Below, piece by piece: positions 16,053 to 24,579 of a stretch of 64,000 bases of DNA; the stretch's first letter is position 1; each line of letters begins with the position of its first letter. A model generated the notes under the pieces. The model worked only from the letters and a program-made list of their open reading frames with translations. It was not told the DNA's origin and did no database searches. The stretch is taken from positions 3,774,501 to 3,838,500 of the forward strand of contig NZ_RHJS01000002.1 in the NCBI RefSeq assembly GCF_003885045.1. The letters are read 5' to 3'. Both the position numbers and the translations under genes were made by a program. The stretch comes from Schaedlerella arabinosiphila. Its GTDB lineage: Bacteria > Bacillota > Clostridia > Lachnospirales > Lachnospiraceae.

Positions 16053-18146
16053 TCACACCTTCGCCAGATACCGGTTGAAGTATTCCTTCAGATACCGGGA
16101 AAGCAGTTCCCGAATCTCTTCCTTGTCCCCCCGTGACAGCACTTCCAGAAATTCATACTCTTCGATCAGCATACTGCTGATATATCCCATAATCTCGTTA
16201 TTGACCTGTCCATTCTCGTCAATCGGCACCAGCATAATGATCACGGTCCGGATTCCCTTAAAATAAGGATCATGAAATGCTCCCAGGTCTTTTGTCACGC
16301 AGACTGCAAATTCCGGACGGAGCACGCCCTTTGTCCGGGTATGCAGAAGCGCAAACCCAAATTCCGCAAAGACCTGGGATGAAATCCGTTCCCTGCGCAT
16401 CAGGTCTTCCTGAATCTGCCCGCTGCGGTCCGAATAGGGGGACATTTTTTCCCCTATCGCGATCAAAAGCTCCTCAAAGGTAATATCATTGCCCACCTTA
16501 AAGAACTCCATATTTTTCAGGATTGTCCTGATCTGCACCGCCACCAGGTTGATCTCTTCCAGCTTCGAAGAAAACTCATTTTCCTCTTTTTGCTTCTCCG
16601 GCATCCTCTCATACCTCAGGATCATCTCCCGTATTTCTTCCATATTTCCTTTATTCAGGAGCGGATTCACGAAAACCACCGGGATGTCCTGAGGCTCCAT
16701 GGGAATCGTGGAAATGAGAAAATCCGTTTTCCCGATGATATATGGAGTGATGTCGTTTTTCCCGTATGCAGTCAGGATCATCCGGTCTTTATAAGTCTTC
16801 TCCAGCTTGGATACCATCAGCCGGGAGATTCCGATGCCACTGGAGCAGATCACTCCCACATGCACCTTCCGTATGCTTTCCTTGCGTCCCTCCAGGCGGA
16901 ATACGGCCGCCCCGAAGTGAACCGTCAGAAAGCCTGTCTCCTCCTCCGGCACTTCCCTCTGGGTCTTTTTCTTTAGAACTGCCGCCACATTGCCGCATTT
17001 TCGGTAAATCTCCGGGTAACTCTCCCGAATCTCCCCGAGCATCGGATTCTGAATGTGCATCCCGTACATGATGCGGATGAGTGTCGGCTGCAGATGGGCC
17101 AAAAGCCCCTGGATAAATTCCTCGTCCTGTTTGAGCAGGCATGCCTGCATCGGGTCAAAGGCATCGATCATCTCATTCACCAGATACTGCAGCTCCCGGT
17201 TTTCGATCGACAGCGCCTCCCGGGAATCCCACCGAACCCGCTCATGCTTGGCCCCCTTGATATGCAGGCATATGTAGGAAACCTCCAGCTCCGGAAAGCG
17301 GATACCAAATTCTGCCTCCAGCTTTGCGGCAATCTCTTCCGAAAGCCGGTAATCCTCATCCCGATCCATCCCCTCCATCCAGCCGCTGCCCGGCTCGATC
17401 ATCTCGTCCTTTAATATCCGGTCAATCGCTATGGTGATGTGGATCACGAGCCCTACATAGGAATTTTCCGTCATGGATTTCACCTGGAGATGATCCATAT
17501 CCGTGATGCATCGAATGACCCGTTTCAGCACATCGTTGTTCAGCACCTGCCCGATCCCGCTTTTGATCAGAACATCCTGGGGATCTAACACCGAGGTATC
17601 TTCCTCATAGGCTTCCCGGAGTATATTTGTATTGATATTTTCTTCAATAAACGCACGGATTGCCCTGCGGTAGTCCTCTTCGCTTCCATTGGTTTCAATC
17701 CCGCTTCCCGGCTTCCGGCTGATCTGCAGCCCGAACTGTCCCAGCCAGCTTTCCACGGATTCCAAATCCGCGCTGACCGTAGCCTCACTGACGCCGAACT
17801 GGCTGCTGTAATAATACAGCTTTTTCAGCCCCTTTTCCTTCAGGATCTCCAGAACCAGCCGCTTCCGCCTGTCCTCCCGGTTGCTGACGTCATAGGAATC
17901 GCCCCGGCTGATCTCTGCGAGAAGCCGTTTCTTTTCCTCTTCACCGCCTTCCAGCCAGACGCCCACACCGGTTTTGGACGTAAAGCGGACTTCATACCCT
18001 TTCAGCGTACGTTCCATATATTCCAGTTCTCTTTGAACCGTTCGTTTGCTCACGCCGATCTGTTCTGCCAGAAGCTTCACGGAAATAGGTCCGTTTTCAT
18101 GAAGCAGCGCCAGCAGGATCTGTCTCATACGAGCCGAAATATCCAT
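16053..18146 (-). CDS. mtlR: MtlR-type PTS-regulated transcriptional activator
   Basis: A 697-residue multi-domain activator: N-terminal helix-turn-helix (LLAEQIGVSKRTVQREL near 24-40), a second winged-helix region (YSSQFGVSEATVSADLESVE), two PRD domains around residues 180-400 with conserved His residues (VIHITIAID, YICLHIKGAKHE), an EIIB-like domain (VGVICSSGIGISRLMVSKLE, with a Cys) and a C-terminal EIIA-like domain (FALLHTRTKG, His). In this family phosphorylation of PRD, EIIB and EIIA by the PTS sets DNA-binding and activation according to hexitol supply. ATG 18146 with GGAGAG close upstream is preferred over an upstream ATG. It follows mtlA by 80 bp on the same strand and very likely binds the two palindromes at 15980 and 19762. 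Confidence 0.9.
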   Translation of the reverse strand: MDISARMRQILLALLHENGPISVKLLAEQIGVSKRTVQRELEYMERTLKGYEVRFTSKTGVGVWLEGGEEEKKRLLAEISRGDSYDVSNREDRRKRLVLEILKEKGLKKLYYYSSQFGVSEATVSADLESVESWLGQFGLQISRKPGSGIETNGSEEDYRRAIRAFIEENINTNILREAYEEDTSVLDPQDVLIKSGIGQVLNNDVLKRVIRCITDMDHLQVKSMTENSYVGLVIHITIAIDRILKDEMIEPGSGWMEGMDRDEDYRLSEEIAAKLEAEFGIRFPELEVSYICLHIKGAKHERVRWDSREALSIENRELQYLVNEMIDAFDPMQACLLKQDEEFIQGLLAHLQPTLIRIMYGMHIQNPMLGEIRESYPEIYRKCGNVAAVLKKKTQREVPEEETGFLTVHFGAAVFRLEGRKESIRKVHVGVICSSGIGISRLMVSKLEKTYKDRMILTAYGKNDITPYIIGKTDFLISTIPMEPQDIPVVFVNPLLNKGNMEEIREMILRYERMPEKQKEENEFSSKLEEINLVAVQIRTILKNMEFFKVGNDITFEELLIAIGEKMSPYSDRSGQIQEDLMRRERISSQVFAEFGFALLHTRTKGVLRPEFAVCVTKDLGAFHDPYFKGIRTVIIMLVPIDENGQVNNEIMGYISSMLIEEYEFLEVLSRGDKEEIRELLSRYLKEYFNRYLAKV

Positions 18147-18226
18147 AGCTCTCCATCCTTTTGTATATTTCATCCGCCTGCCGAAAAATCCCCGGATTCC
18201 ATGCAGACTTTCGGCAGACGAACCCT

Positions 18227-19642
18227 CTATGCCTGATTTCTCTTCTTCAAATCTTCTACCAGAATGTCGTATTCCGGCGCCGCCAGGAAGTTCGTGATCA
18301 GAATCCTCTCCGCATTGGGATTGCTGCGCTGTGCCCGCTCCCCCAGCTCCTGGTGGGTCACTACGATCTCTACATCGGCCGGAATACTGGACACCGGCGT
18401 ATGTATCACCTCAATTCCTCCCAGTCCTGCTGCCGCGATCTTCTTTTTCAGAACCGTAGCTCCCATGGCGCTGGAGCCCATTCCCGCGTCACATGCAAAG
18501 GCGATTTTTCGAATCCGGCCCTGTCCCTTTGCGGCTCCCTGCACAGGCTCTGCCGCCGGGCTGCTGTCATCCTGGATTCCCTTTGCCTGTTTCTTCATGG
18601 CATCCTTTTTCTGCTGTGCTTCCTCCAGGGAGGTGTCCTTTCCCATGAACTTCAAAAGCGGAACCGCGATCACAAAGGAAACCACCGCCGCGATCAGCAC
18701 TCCAAGGAACAGCCCCACATAGCAATGCCGCTCCGCCATCATCACCAATGCCAGGATACTGCCCGGTGAAGCCGGTGCCGTCAGTCCCACGCCCATCAGG
18801 CTGAAGGTAAACACTCCGGCTGCCCCGCCTGCGATGGTTGCCAGGAGGAGCAGGGGATTCATGAGGATATATGGGAAATAGATCTCATGAATCCCCCCGA
18901 AAAAATGAATGATCACCGCGCCGGGCGCTGAGCTCTTCGCATTTCCTTTTCCGGCAATACAGTAAGCCAGCAGGACACCCAGCCCGGGACCCGGATTGGC
19001 TTCTAACAGGAAGAAGATGGATTTGCCCATTTCCTCCACCTGCTGGATCCCCATCGGAGAGAGAATCCCGTGATTGATGGCATTGTTCAAAAACAGAACC
19101 TTGGCCGGTTCGATAAATAAGCTGGTCAGCGGAAGGATGCCATGGTCTACAAAAAAACCAACCCCGATGCTCATCCAGTGATTGAGCGTGCTCACCAGCG
19201 GCGTCACACCGAACATGGCAAGAACCGCAAGAACGGCACCGATGATCCCCAGTGAAAAATTGTTCACCAGCATCTCAAATCCGGCTTTCACATGATTCTC
19301 CATCAGCTTGTCAAACTTTTTGATCACCCATGCGGAAAGAGGGCCTACGATCATTGCCCCGATAAACATGGGAACGTCCGAACCCACGATCACACCCATG
19401 GCTGCTATGGCACCGATCACGCCTCCCCGCTGTCCCGCGACCATATTCCCTCCCGTATATGCGATCAGCAGGGGCAGAAGTACGGAGGACATAGGCCCGA
19501 CCAGCTGCGCGATCCGCTCATTGGGCATCCAGCCTGTCTCAATAAACAGCGCGGTAATCAGTCCCCATGCGATAAACGCGCCGATATTCGGCATAACCAT
19601 TCCGCTTAAGGACCTTCCAAATAACTGTACTTTTTCTTTCAT
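18227..19642 (-). CDS. mtlA: PTS mannitol-type EIICB transporter
   Basis: A 471-residue membrane protein. Residues 1-340 are the EIIC channel, opening KVQLFGRSLSGMVMPNIGAF and carrying the MtlA-type stretches AYTGGNMVAGQRGGVIGA and the GGIHEIYFPY motif. After a linker (about 345-375) the EIIB domain has the phosphorylated Cys in IAFACDAGMGSSAMG. It imports and phosphorylates mannitol or a similar hexitol. ATG 19642 is chosen because the upstream in-frame GTG is part of the GAGGTG ribosome binding site. EIIA is supplied by the separate mtlF. The strong sequence match is to mannitol transporters, yet mtlD is missing from the locus, so the natural substrate could be another hexitol. Confidence 0.92.
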   Translation of the reverse strand: MKEKVQLFGRSLSGMVMPNIGAFIAWGLITALFIETGWMPNERIAQLVGPMSSVLLPLLIAYTGGNMVAGQRGGVIGAIAAMGVIVGSDVPMFIGAMIVGPLSAWVIKKFDKLMENHVKAGFEMLVNNFSLGIIGAVLAVLAMFGVTPLVSTLNHWMSIGVGFFVDHGILPLTSLFIEPAKVLFLNNAINHGILSPMGIQQVEEMGKSIFFLLEANPGPGLGVLLAYCIAGKGNAKSSAPGAVIIHFFGGIHEIYFPYILMNPLLLLATIAGGAAGVFTFSLMGVGLTAPASPGSILALVMMAERHCYVGLFLGVLIAAVVSFVIAVPLLKFMGKDTSLEEAQQKKDAMKKQAKGIQDDSSPAAEPVQGAAKGQGRIRKIAFACDAGMGSSAMGATVLKKKIAAAGLGGIEVIHTPVSSIPADVEIVVTHQELGERAQRSNPNAERILITNFLAAPEYDILVEDLKKRNQA

Positions 19643-19715
19643 AGATTTCACACCTCATTTTCTTTTGGTATTCAGAAGTGTGATCGGCCAATCACGTTTT
19701 CTTCATCGTATGTTT

Positions 19716-19745
19716 ATTATAAGCTTGCCCTGTCTCTTATTTCAA
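19716..19745 (-). promoter_or_regulatory. Promoter of mtlA-mtlR
   Basis: TTGAAA (19740-19745) and TATAAT (19716-19721) on the minus strand, spaced 18 bp, as at mtlF. Confidence 0.75.
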
Positions 19746-19761
19746 CAAAGAGAAAAACAAA

Positions 19762-19786
19762 TTTGGCGTTATCCGTTAGTGCCAAA
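19762..19786 (-). promoter_or_regulatory. Probable MtlR activator box upstream of mtlA
   Basis: A palindrome TTTGGC-N13-GCCAAA with inner TTA/TAG arms lies 16 bp upstream of the mtlA -35. It resembles the TTGGCAC-type half sites known for Firmicute MtlR. Confidence 0.75.
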
Positions 19787-19850
19787 TGGATCATCCCTCC
19801 CATCATGCACCGTCATCAACAGTATCCTGTCCTTCCCTGATATGCAGAAA

Positions 19851-19893
19851 GCGCCTGCCGCGCCGGAGTTCTCTCCTCCGGCACAGCAGGCGC
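19851..19893. terminator. Strong terminator after the GH32 operon
   Basis: GCGCCTGC and GCCGGAG pair with CTCCGGC and GCAGGCGC; the plus strand continues CTTTTTATT and the minus strand TTTCTG. It isolates the fructan operon from the mtlA promoter. Confidence 0.8.
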
Positions 19894-19900
19894 CTTTTTA

Positions 19901-19917
19901 TTCCAGCTGTACAGTTG
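19901..19917. repeat. Possible solo end of the palindromic repeat family
   Basis: TTCCAGCTGTACAGTTG differs from the 17-bp repeat end TTCCAGCTGTGCGGTTG by two transitions. No matching second end is found nearby, so it may be a remnant or chance. Confidence 0.35.
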
Positions 19918-19925
19918 CAGCCCAT

Positions 19926-21242
19926 TCATCCTGTATAAACATGTTCCACATATCCTGTAATCCAGTTTTCCAGCCCATAGACCACATTACTGATCACATA
20001 TTCGCCGTCATTAATAAAGACCTCAATCAGATTCGGTTCCACAAATATATCCAAACTGCAGTGTTCCAGGCCTGCCGGCGTGCCACACACCGCTGCCCGG
20101 CCATCTGCCCCGGCAAATACCCGGCTCCGGTCCGTTTTCACAGATCCATTTTCAACCCAGATCCTGTACCCTCCGATTTCCAGATATTCCCCTTCCGACA
20201 GAGTTGTTTTGATACGGCAGGGCATACCCGGATCCAAATGCCTCTTATCTTCCTTTTCTGCGGAAAAATATTTTTCCACCTCCGGATGGATTCTGAAATA
20301 AATATGTTCCCCTGCGATCTCCACGACCCTCGGGAGGCTCATCATCCCGTTCCAGTCTTTTTTTCCTTCTTCCTTTACAGCCTCCGGCATCCTCATCCAG
20401 CCGATCAGCACCCTTCTTCCCTCCCGGTCCACATTGGTCTGGGGAGCGTACAGATCCATACCGTAATCCACATATTGAAATTCCGAGGATATTTCCATGG
20501 TGCATGTACGGCTGTCAAACTCTGCCAGTGCGGTGACCGACTGGTGTTCATATCCTTTCGCCGCGTCCTCCACATACATTGCGGATCCGACAAACACATA
20601 TCTGTCTCGCAGCCGGAATAAATCCGGACATTCCAGGATCCTGCCGAAGCTTGGGTTCCTATACTGCGCGGCATACTGCCAGTGTTCCCCGTCCCTGCTC
20701 CGGAAAAACACGGCGCGGCCTTCCTTTTCCCTGAACGTACTGCCCAGGACCATATAATAGCTTCCGCTGTCATACCATACTTTTGGATCGCGCGTATGTC
20801 CCGCGTCAGCAATCTGTTCATCCCGGATCACCGGAATGATCTGTCTTTTCCCGTTCCAGTTGTCAAATTGAAATCCATCCTCAGAAACCATCATTGCCTG
20901 GCTTGTTTCGTAGACGTCCTGCACCGGGATATGGATATTTTCTTCCTCTTCTTCCAGATACCGCACTGCGGAATAATAGAGGTACAGCCTGCCGTCTTTC
21001 TCTAACGCGCTTCCGGAAAATACTCCGTTGCTGTCATATCTTTTAGTCGGGAATACCGCGATATCCAGATGCTCCCAATGCACCAGGTCTTCACTTACCG
21101 CATGCCCCCAATGCATGGTTCCCCATACGGGCGCATAGGGGAAGCACTGGTAAAACAGGTGATACCTTCCCTGGTAATAAATAAATCCGTTTGGATCATT
21201 TATCCAATTTCCGGGCGCTTTTAAATGCAATGTATTTTTCAC
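19926..21242 (-). CDS. GH32 beta-fructosidase / sucrose-6-phosphate hydrolase family
   Basis: A 438-residue glycoside hydrolase without signal peptide. The nucleophile Asp16 is in WINDPNG, the transition-state stabiliser Asp152 in HTRDP and the acid/base Glu204 in ECPD, the three hallmarks of GH32. It hydrolyses beta-fructosides such as sucrose, kestose or short inulins in the cytoplasm. The start is a GTG preceded by AAAGGGGAAG. It is the last gene of an operon with a three-component ABC importer, so its substrate is an unphosphorylated fructo-oligosaccharide rather than sucrose 6-phosphate. The C-terminal beta-sandwich (residues 300-438) is short but complete for the family. Confidence 0.92.
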   Translation of the reverse strand: MKNTLHLKAPGNWINDPNGFIYYQGRYHLFYQCFPYAPVWGTMHWGHAVSEDLVHWEHLDIAVFPTKRYDSNGVFSGSALEKDGRLYLYYSAVRYLEEEEENIHIPVQDVYETSQAMMVSEDGFQFDNWNGKRQIIPVIRDEQIADAGHTRDPKVWYDSGSYYMVLGSTFREKEGRAVFFRSRDGEHWQYAAQYRNPSFGRILECPDLFRLRDRYVFVGSAMYVEDAAKGYEHQSVTALAEFDSRTCTMEISSEFQYVDYGMDLYAPQTNVDREGRRVLIGWMRMPEAVKEEGKKDWNGMMSLPRVVEIAGEHIYFRIHPEVEKYFSAEKEDKRHLDPGMPCRIKTTLSEGEYLEIGGYRIWVENGSVKTDRSRVFAGADGRAAVCGTPAGLEHCSLDIFVEPNLIEVFINDGEYVISNVVYGLENWITGYVEHVYTG

Positions 21243-21278
21243 GTGCTTCCCCTTTCCTGCTGTTATTTTAAAAAGCTC

Positions 21279-22139
21279 TTATTTTACAGCTCCTGCTACC
21301 ACGCCATTGATGATCTGTTTCTGCAGTACCACATACAAGATCAGGATCGGAACAACACACAGCAGAAGTCCTGCCATGATCGTACCGTAGTCTGCCGAGT
21401 AGGTTCCATAAAAGCTGTAGGTAGACAGCGGCAGTGTCAGCAGCTCTTTATCCGTCAGTACCAGCGACGGCAGAAGAAAATCATTCCAGAATGCCAGCGC
21501 ATTTAAGATCACCATCGTGGAAATGATCGGCTTGAGCAGAGGAAATACAATCTTGAAAAATGTCTGGGAATGTGTACACCCGTCAATATAAGCCGCTTCC
21601 TCAAGCGCGATCGGTATATTTCCGTTGATAAATCCATGGAACATAAATACCGACATCGCCATGGAAAATCCGGTATGCATGAAAATCAATGTCAGCCGGT
21701 GGTTCAATATATTCAGCGTTCCGCCGTAAATGCTCACAAGCGGGATCATGATCGCCTGGAACGGAATGATCATGGAAGCCACCATCAGGGCAAACGTGAT
21801 TTTTGAAATCCAGTTTTTATGGCGTACGATATAGTATGCCAGCATTGCCGCGAACAAGGTCACGAGCGCCGTTGCCGATACCGTTACGATCAGAGAATTT
21901 TTAAACGCGTTCAGGAAATCCATCTGCGTAAATGCCTTTACAAAGTTGTCAAACGATAAGCCCTTGATCGTAAACAGCCAGGAAAACGGGCTTTTGATGA
22001 TATCTCGTTTTTGCTTCAGCGAATTGATCACCACCATGAGGAATGGAAACATGTACGCAATAAATATAATGATCAATCCGGCCATTGCCAGCATATTTGC
22101 CGCTTTCTTTTTTGTTCCGCCCACTACTGTCTGCTGCAT
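21279..22139 (-). CDS. ABC sugar transporter permease (MalG/MsmG type)
   Basis: A 286-residue membrane protein with six hydrophobic segments. The binding-protein-dependent permease motif EAAYIDGCTHSQTFFKIVFP, the EAA loop that docks the ATPase, lies near residue 190. It forms the inner-membrane channel with the MalF-type protein encoded just upstream. Its ATG overlaps that gene's TAA by one base (TAATG), giving translational coupling. Gene order binding protein, MalF, MalG, GH32 points to import of fructo-oligosaccharides. No ATPase gene is in the operon; as in many Firmicutes a shared MsmK-type ATPase elsewhere would be needed. Confidence 0.9.
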   Translation of the reverse strand: MQQTVVGGTKKKAANMLAMAGLIIIFIAYMFPFLMVVINSLKQKRDIIKSPFSWLFTIKGLSFDNFVKAFTQMDFLNAFKNSLIVTVSATALVTLFAAMLAYYIVRHKNWISKITFALMVASMIIPFQAIMIPLVSIYGGTLNILNHRLTLIFMHTGFSMAMSVFMFHGFINGNIPIALEEAAYIDGCTHSQTFFKIVFPLLKPIISTMVILNALAFWNDFLLPSLVLTDKELLTLPLSTYSFYGTYSADYGTIMAGLLLCVVPILILYVVLQKQIINGVVAGAVK

Positions 22140-23014
22140 TATGCCTCAACCTCCTTCTTCTTTGTCAGATATACCTGGATCCCGCTGATGCACGCTACAA
22201 TGATAAACAGGATCAATGCTTCCGCCTGGCCCACACCGAACTGCCTGGATGTAAATGCCTTCTCATAAACATGCATGGCCGCCATTTCCGTAGTCCCGTA
22301 AGGCGCGCCTGCTGTCAGTGATAAGTTCACATCATATACCATGAACGCGCGGGAAAGCGTTAAAAACAGGCAGATGGTCACGGAGGACATCATAAGCGGC
22401 ATCACGATACTCCTCATCTTTCTCCATCCAGAAGCGCCGTCGATACTTGCCGCTTCCATAACATCTTCACTGAGTCCCATAAATCCGGCCACATAGATCA
22501 GGATCATATAGCCCGACAACTGCCATACAGATACAAGCACTAACGCCGCAAATGCCTTTGACGGGTCAGAGAGCCAGGACACCTCAAACGCAGTCCATCC
22601 CGTGGATTCTCCGATATTTACAAAGACTCTGGAAAATACAAACTGCCAGATATATCCCAGTACAATTCCCCCGATCAGATTTGGCGTAAAAAATCCCGCA
22701 CGGAAGAAATTCTGTCCTTTCATCCCCCTGGTCAGAAGATAGGCAATTCCAAATGCCATCACATTTACGATCACAACCACAAAAATCACATATTTAAATG
22801 TCAGGAGCAGCGAGGTCCAGAATTGTACGTCCTTCATCACTCCTCCGAAATTTTTCAGCCCCACAAAGTTCTTTACGGCAGATACTCCGTTCCAGTCTGT
22901 CATGGTCAGATACACTCCATATACAAACGGAATGATTACGACTGCAATAAAGCAAAACAGTCCCGGCAGCGCAAAAATACAGAAATCTTTTCCATTATTT
23001 TTCGACTTCATCAT
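22139..23014 (-). CDS. ABC sugar transporter permease (MalF/MsmF type)
   Basis: A 291-residue membrane protein with six hydrophobic segments: an N-terminal one at about 12-32 (LPGLFCFIAVVIIPFVYGVY) and others over residues 70-280. The EAA loop reads EAASIDGASGWRKMRSIVMP near residue 186. It partners the MalG-type permease. The double ATG follows GAGGAGGAC, 8 bp after the stop of the binding-protein gene. Its role as channel half of the fructo-oligosaccharide importer is inferred from operon context. Confidence 0.9.
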   Translation of the reverse strand: MMKSKNNGKDFCIFALPGLFCFIAVVIIPFVYGVYLTMTDWNGVSAVKNFVGLKNFGGVMKDVQFWTSLLLTFKYVIFVVVIVNVMAFGIAYLLTRGMKGQNFFRAGFFTPNLIGGIVLGYIWQFVFSRVFVNIGESTGWTAFEVSWLSDPSKAFAALVLVSVWQLSGYMILIYVAGFMGLSEDVMEAASIDGASGWRKMRSIVMPLMMSSVTICLFLTLSRAFMVYDVNLSLTAGAPYGTTEMAAMHVYEKAFTSRQFGVGQAEALILFIIVACISGIQVYLTKKKEVEA

Positions 23015-23022
23015 GTCCTCCT

Positions 23023-24393
23023 CTATTCCTGTTCATCCCAATATTCCTGAACCGACGTGATCAGTTCTTCCCTGTCACTGCGTTCCGCAAGATACTTCTG
23101 CATTGCGGCGCCCAGCACGGCCCAATGGTCATTTGGTACGATCGCAGATGCATTAAATGCACGGCCCTCATGTACTTTTTCATAGATATCTCGGCTCAGC
23201 GGATCGCTTGGCTCATATGGATTATTTTGAAACGGCGGGATCAGATTGCAGGTCTTAACCATCATCTGCTGTCCGATCTCACTGTAAACGATCCAGTTTA
23301 AAAATTCTTTTGCCGCAGCCTGTTCTTTTTCTGAGGCAAGCTGTCCGTCCAGCATCACCTGCTTGGAGGGAGACCCCTGGATCTGCCTGTTTGCAAAATC
23401 GTCCTCATCGTTGTTCATAAAATAGGGCAGGAAACCATATGCATCCTCATTCTCTGCTCCTGCTTCGGAAAGGTTCGGCCATGCCCAGTTTCCATTAAAC
23501 CAGAATGCCGTCTTTCCGTCCGCAAGGTCGATCGCCATCTCGTCATAGTCCGCTCCCAGCGGGTCCCCTTTGGCCACATTGTACTCTTTTAAGACATCAA
23601 ACATATCCAGAAATTCCTGCATCCGGTCATAGGAATGTAAGTCCATCGTCCCATCCTTGATCTGTTTAATCACTTCCTGTGCACCTTCGGAAGTCCCGTC
23701 ATAGGTCTCATAGACAAACTGCAGGTGATGCGCCCCCAGTGACCAGTCTTCCTTTGCCATAGAGACAGGCTTCTCGATACCGGCATCTACCAGCCTGTCC
23801 AGAAGCGCTGTAAAATTCTCCAGCGTAGTAATCGAATCCGGGTCAAATTCCTCTCCAAGCGCTTCCTCGATCACTGTCTTATTATAGATCACACCTCGTC
23901 CCTCAATGCACAGAGGAAGGCTGTATACCTTGCCGTTCACCTCTGTCAGATAGCCTTCCGCCTCTTCGGTCCAGTCCTCTTCCGACAGATCCGCCGCTTT
24001 TTCCTCCGCCAGCGCAATGACGTCCGTTGTATCCAGGATGGACATTGTGGGCGGATTCCCTGAATTGTACAGGCTGACTACCTTTGTATAAGGGGAATCG
24101 TCTGTTACCGGCATCACCTCCACATGAACCCCGGACTTCTTCTCAAATTCCTCTCCCATCTTCTCCAGCGCCACCTGAATCTCCGCCTTTGAGTTTAACA
24201 GTGTGATATTCGTGCCTGACAGCGCACTGTCGTACTCGAATGTGTCCACAGAGGTATCGATCGGCTCTTCTTTTACCTCTTCATTCGGATCATCCGGGTC
24301 ACTCGCGAAGCCGAACCTGCATCCGGTCAGCATGGCCGGCACCAGCACAAGGGCAAGCCCCAGTGAAATTCCTCTTAATACGTTCTTTCTCAT
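23023..24393 (-). CDS. ABC sugar-binding lipoprotein (family 1 type)
   Basis: A 456-residue extracellular solute-binding protein. The signal peptide ends in a lipobox (AMLTGC) with lipidated Cys25. A mature acidic linker follows, then the two-lobed fold, beginning with the conserved MGEEFEKKSGVHVEVM strand and containing GKTAFWFNGNW near residue 290 and RQIQGSPSKQ near 335. It captures the sugar for the two permeases. ATG follows CAGGAGGAATGAGTC. The first 38 codons, ribosome binding site and operator are part of the 165-166 bp sequence duplicated on the far side of the insertion sequence, so the gene is intact but its original -35 region was displaced. A hybrid promoter with the IS end may now drive it. 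Confidence 0.92.
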   Translation of the reverse strand: MRKNVLRGISLGLALVLVPAMLTGCRFGFASDPDDPNEEVKEEPIDTSVDTFEYDSALSGTNITLLNSKAEIQVALEKMGEEFEKKSGVHVEVMPVTDDSPYTKVVSLYNSGNPPTMSILDTTDVIALAEEKAADLSEEDWTEEAEGYLTEVNGKVYSLPLCIEGRGVIYNKTVIEEALGEEFDPDSITTLENFTALLDRLVDAGIEKPVSMAKEDWSLGAHHLQFVYETYDGTSEGAQEVIKQIKDGTMDLHSYDRMQEFLDMFDVLKEYNVAKGDPLGADYDEMAIDLADGKTAFWFNGNWAWPNLSEAGAENEDAYGFLPYFMNNDEDDFANRQIQGSPSKQVMLDGQLASEKEQAAAKEFLNWIVYSEIGQQMMVKTCNLIPPFQNNPYEPSDPLSRDIYEKVHEGRAFNASAIVPNDHWAVLGAAMQKYLAERSDREELITSVQEYWDEQE

Positions 24394-24445
24394 GACTCAT
24401 TCCTCCTGTTCTCATTGTAACCGGTTATTTTATAGATATAATATC
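24280..24445. repeat. Long target-site duplication, left copy
   Basis: This 166-bp sequence is identical base for base to 26538-26703 and directly abuts the left IS end. It covers the binding-protein 5' coding end, ribosome binding site, operator and -10. One base at the IS boundary (C24445) is ambiguous, so the duplication is 165 or 166 bp. Confidence 0.95.
24418..24427. promoter_or_regulatory. LacI-type operator at the binding-protein operon
   Basis: TAACCGGTTA is a perfect palindrome with a central CG, lying just downstream of the -10 on the minus strand. It is duplicated at 26676-26685 and echoed at 26788-26797 before the LacI gene. Confidence 0.7.
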
Positions 24446-24464
24446 GGGTTTTCGACAGTTTCAA
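24438..24464 (-). promoter_or_regulatory. Candidate hybrid promoter made by IS insertion
   Basis: The original -10 TATTAT (24438-24443) is kept, while the IS end now supplies TTGAAA (24459-24464) at a short 15-bp spacing. It may partly restore expression of the ABC/GH32 operon. Confidence 0.45.
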
Positions 24465-24579
24465 GTATGAAAAATTGTTCTAAAGCCTTATGGTAGGCGT
24501 ATTTTTTTGTCAAATTTTTCTTGTTTTTATGTTGTATGTGCTGTATGTTTGTGATATAATGTTTTTGAGGTGATGTTCT

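Noticed and set aside
18176..18226. Inverted repeat CTGCCGAAA/TTTCGGCAG between mtlA and mtlR as a terminator
   Set aside because: The loop is long and no T tract follows; mtlR is probably transcribed from the mtlA promoter.
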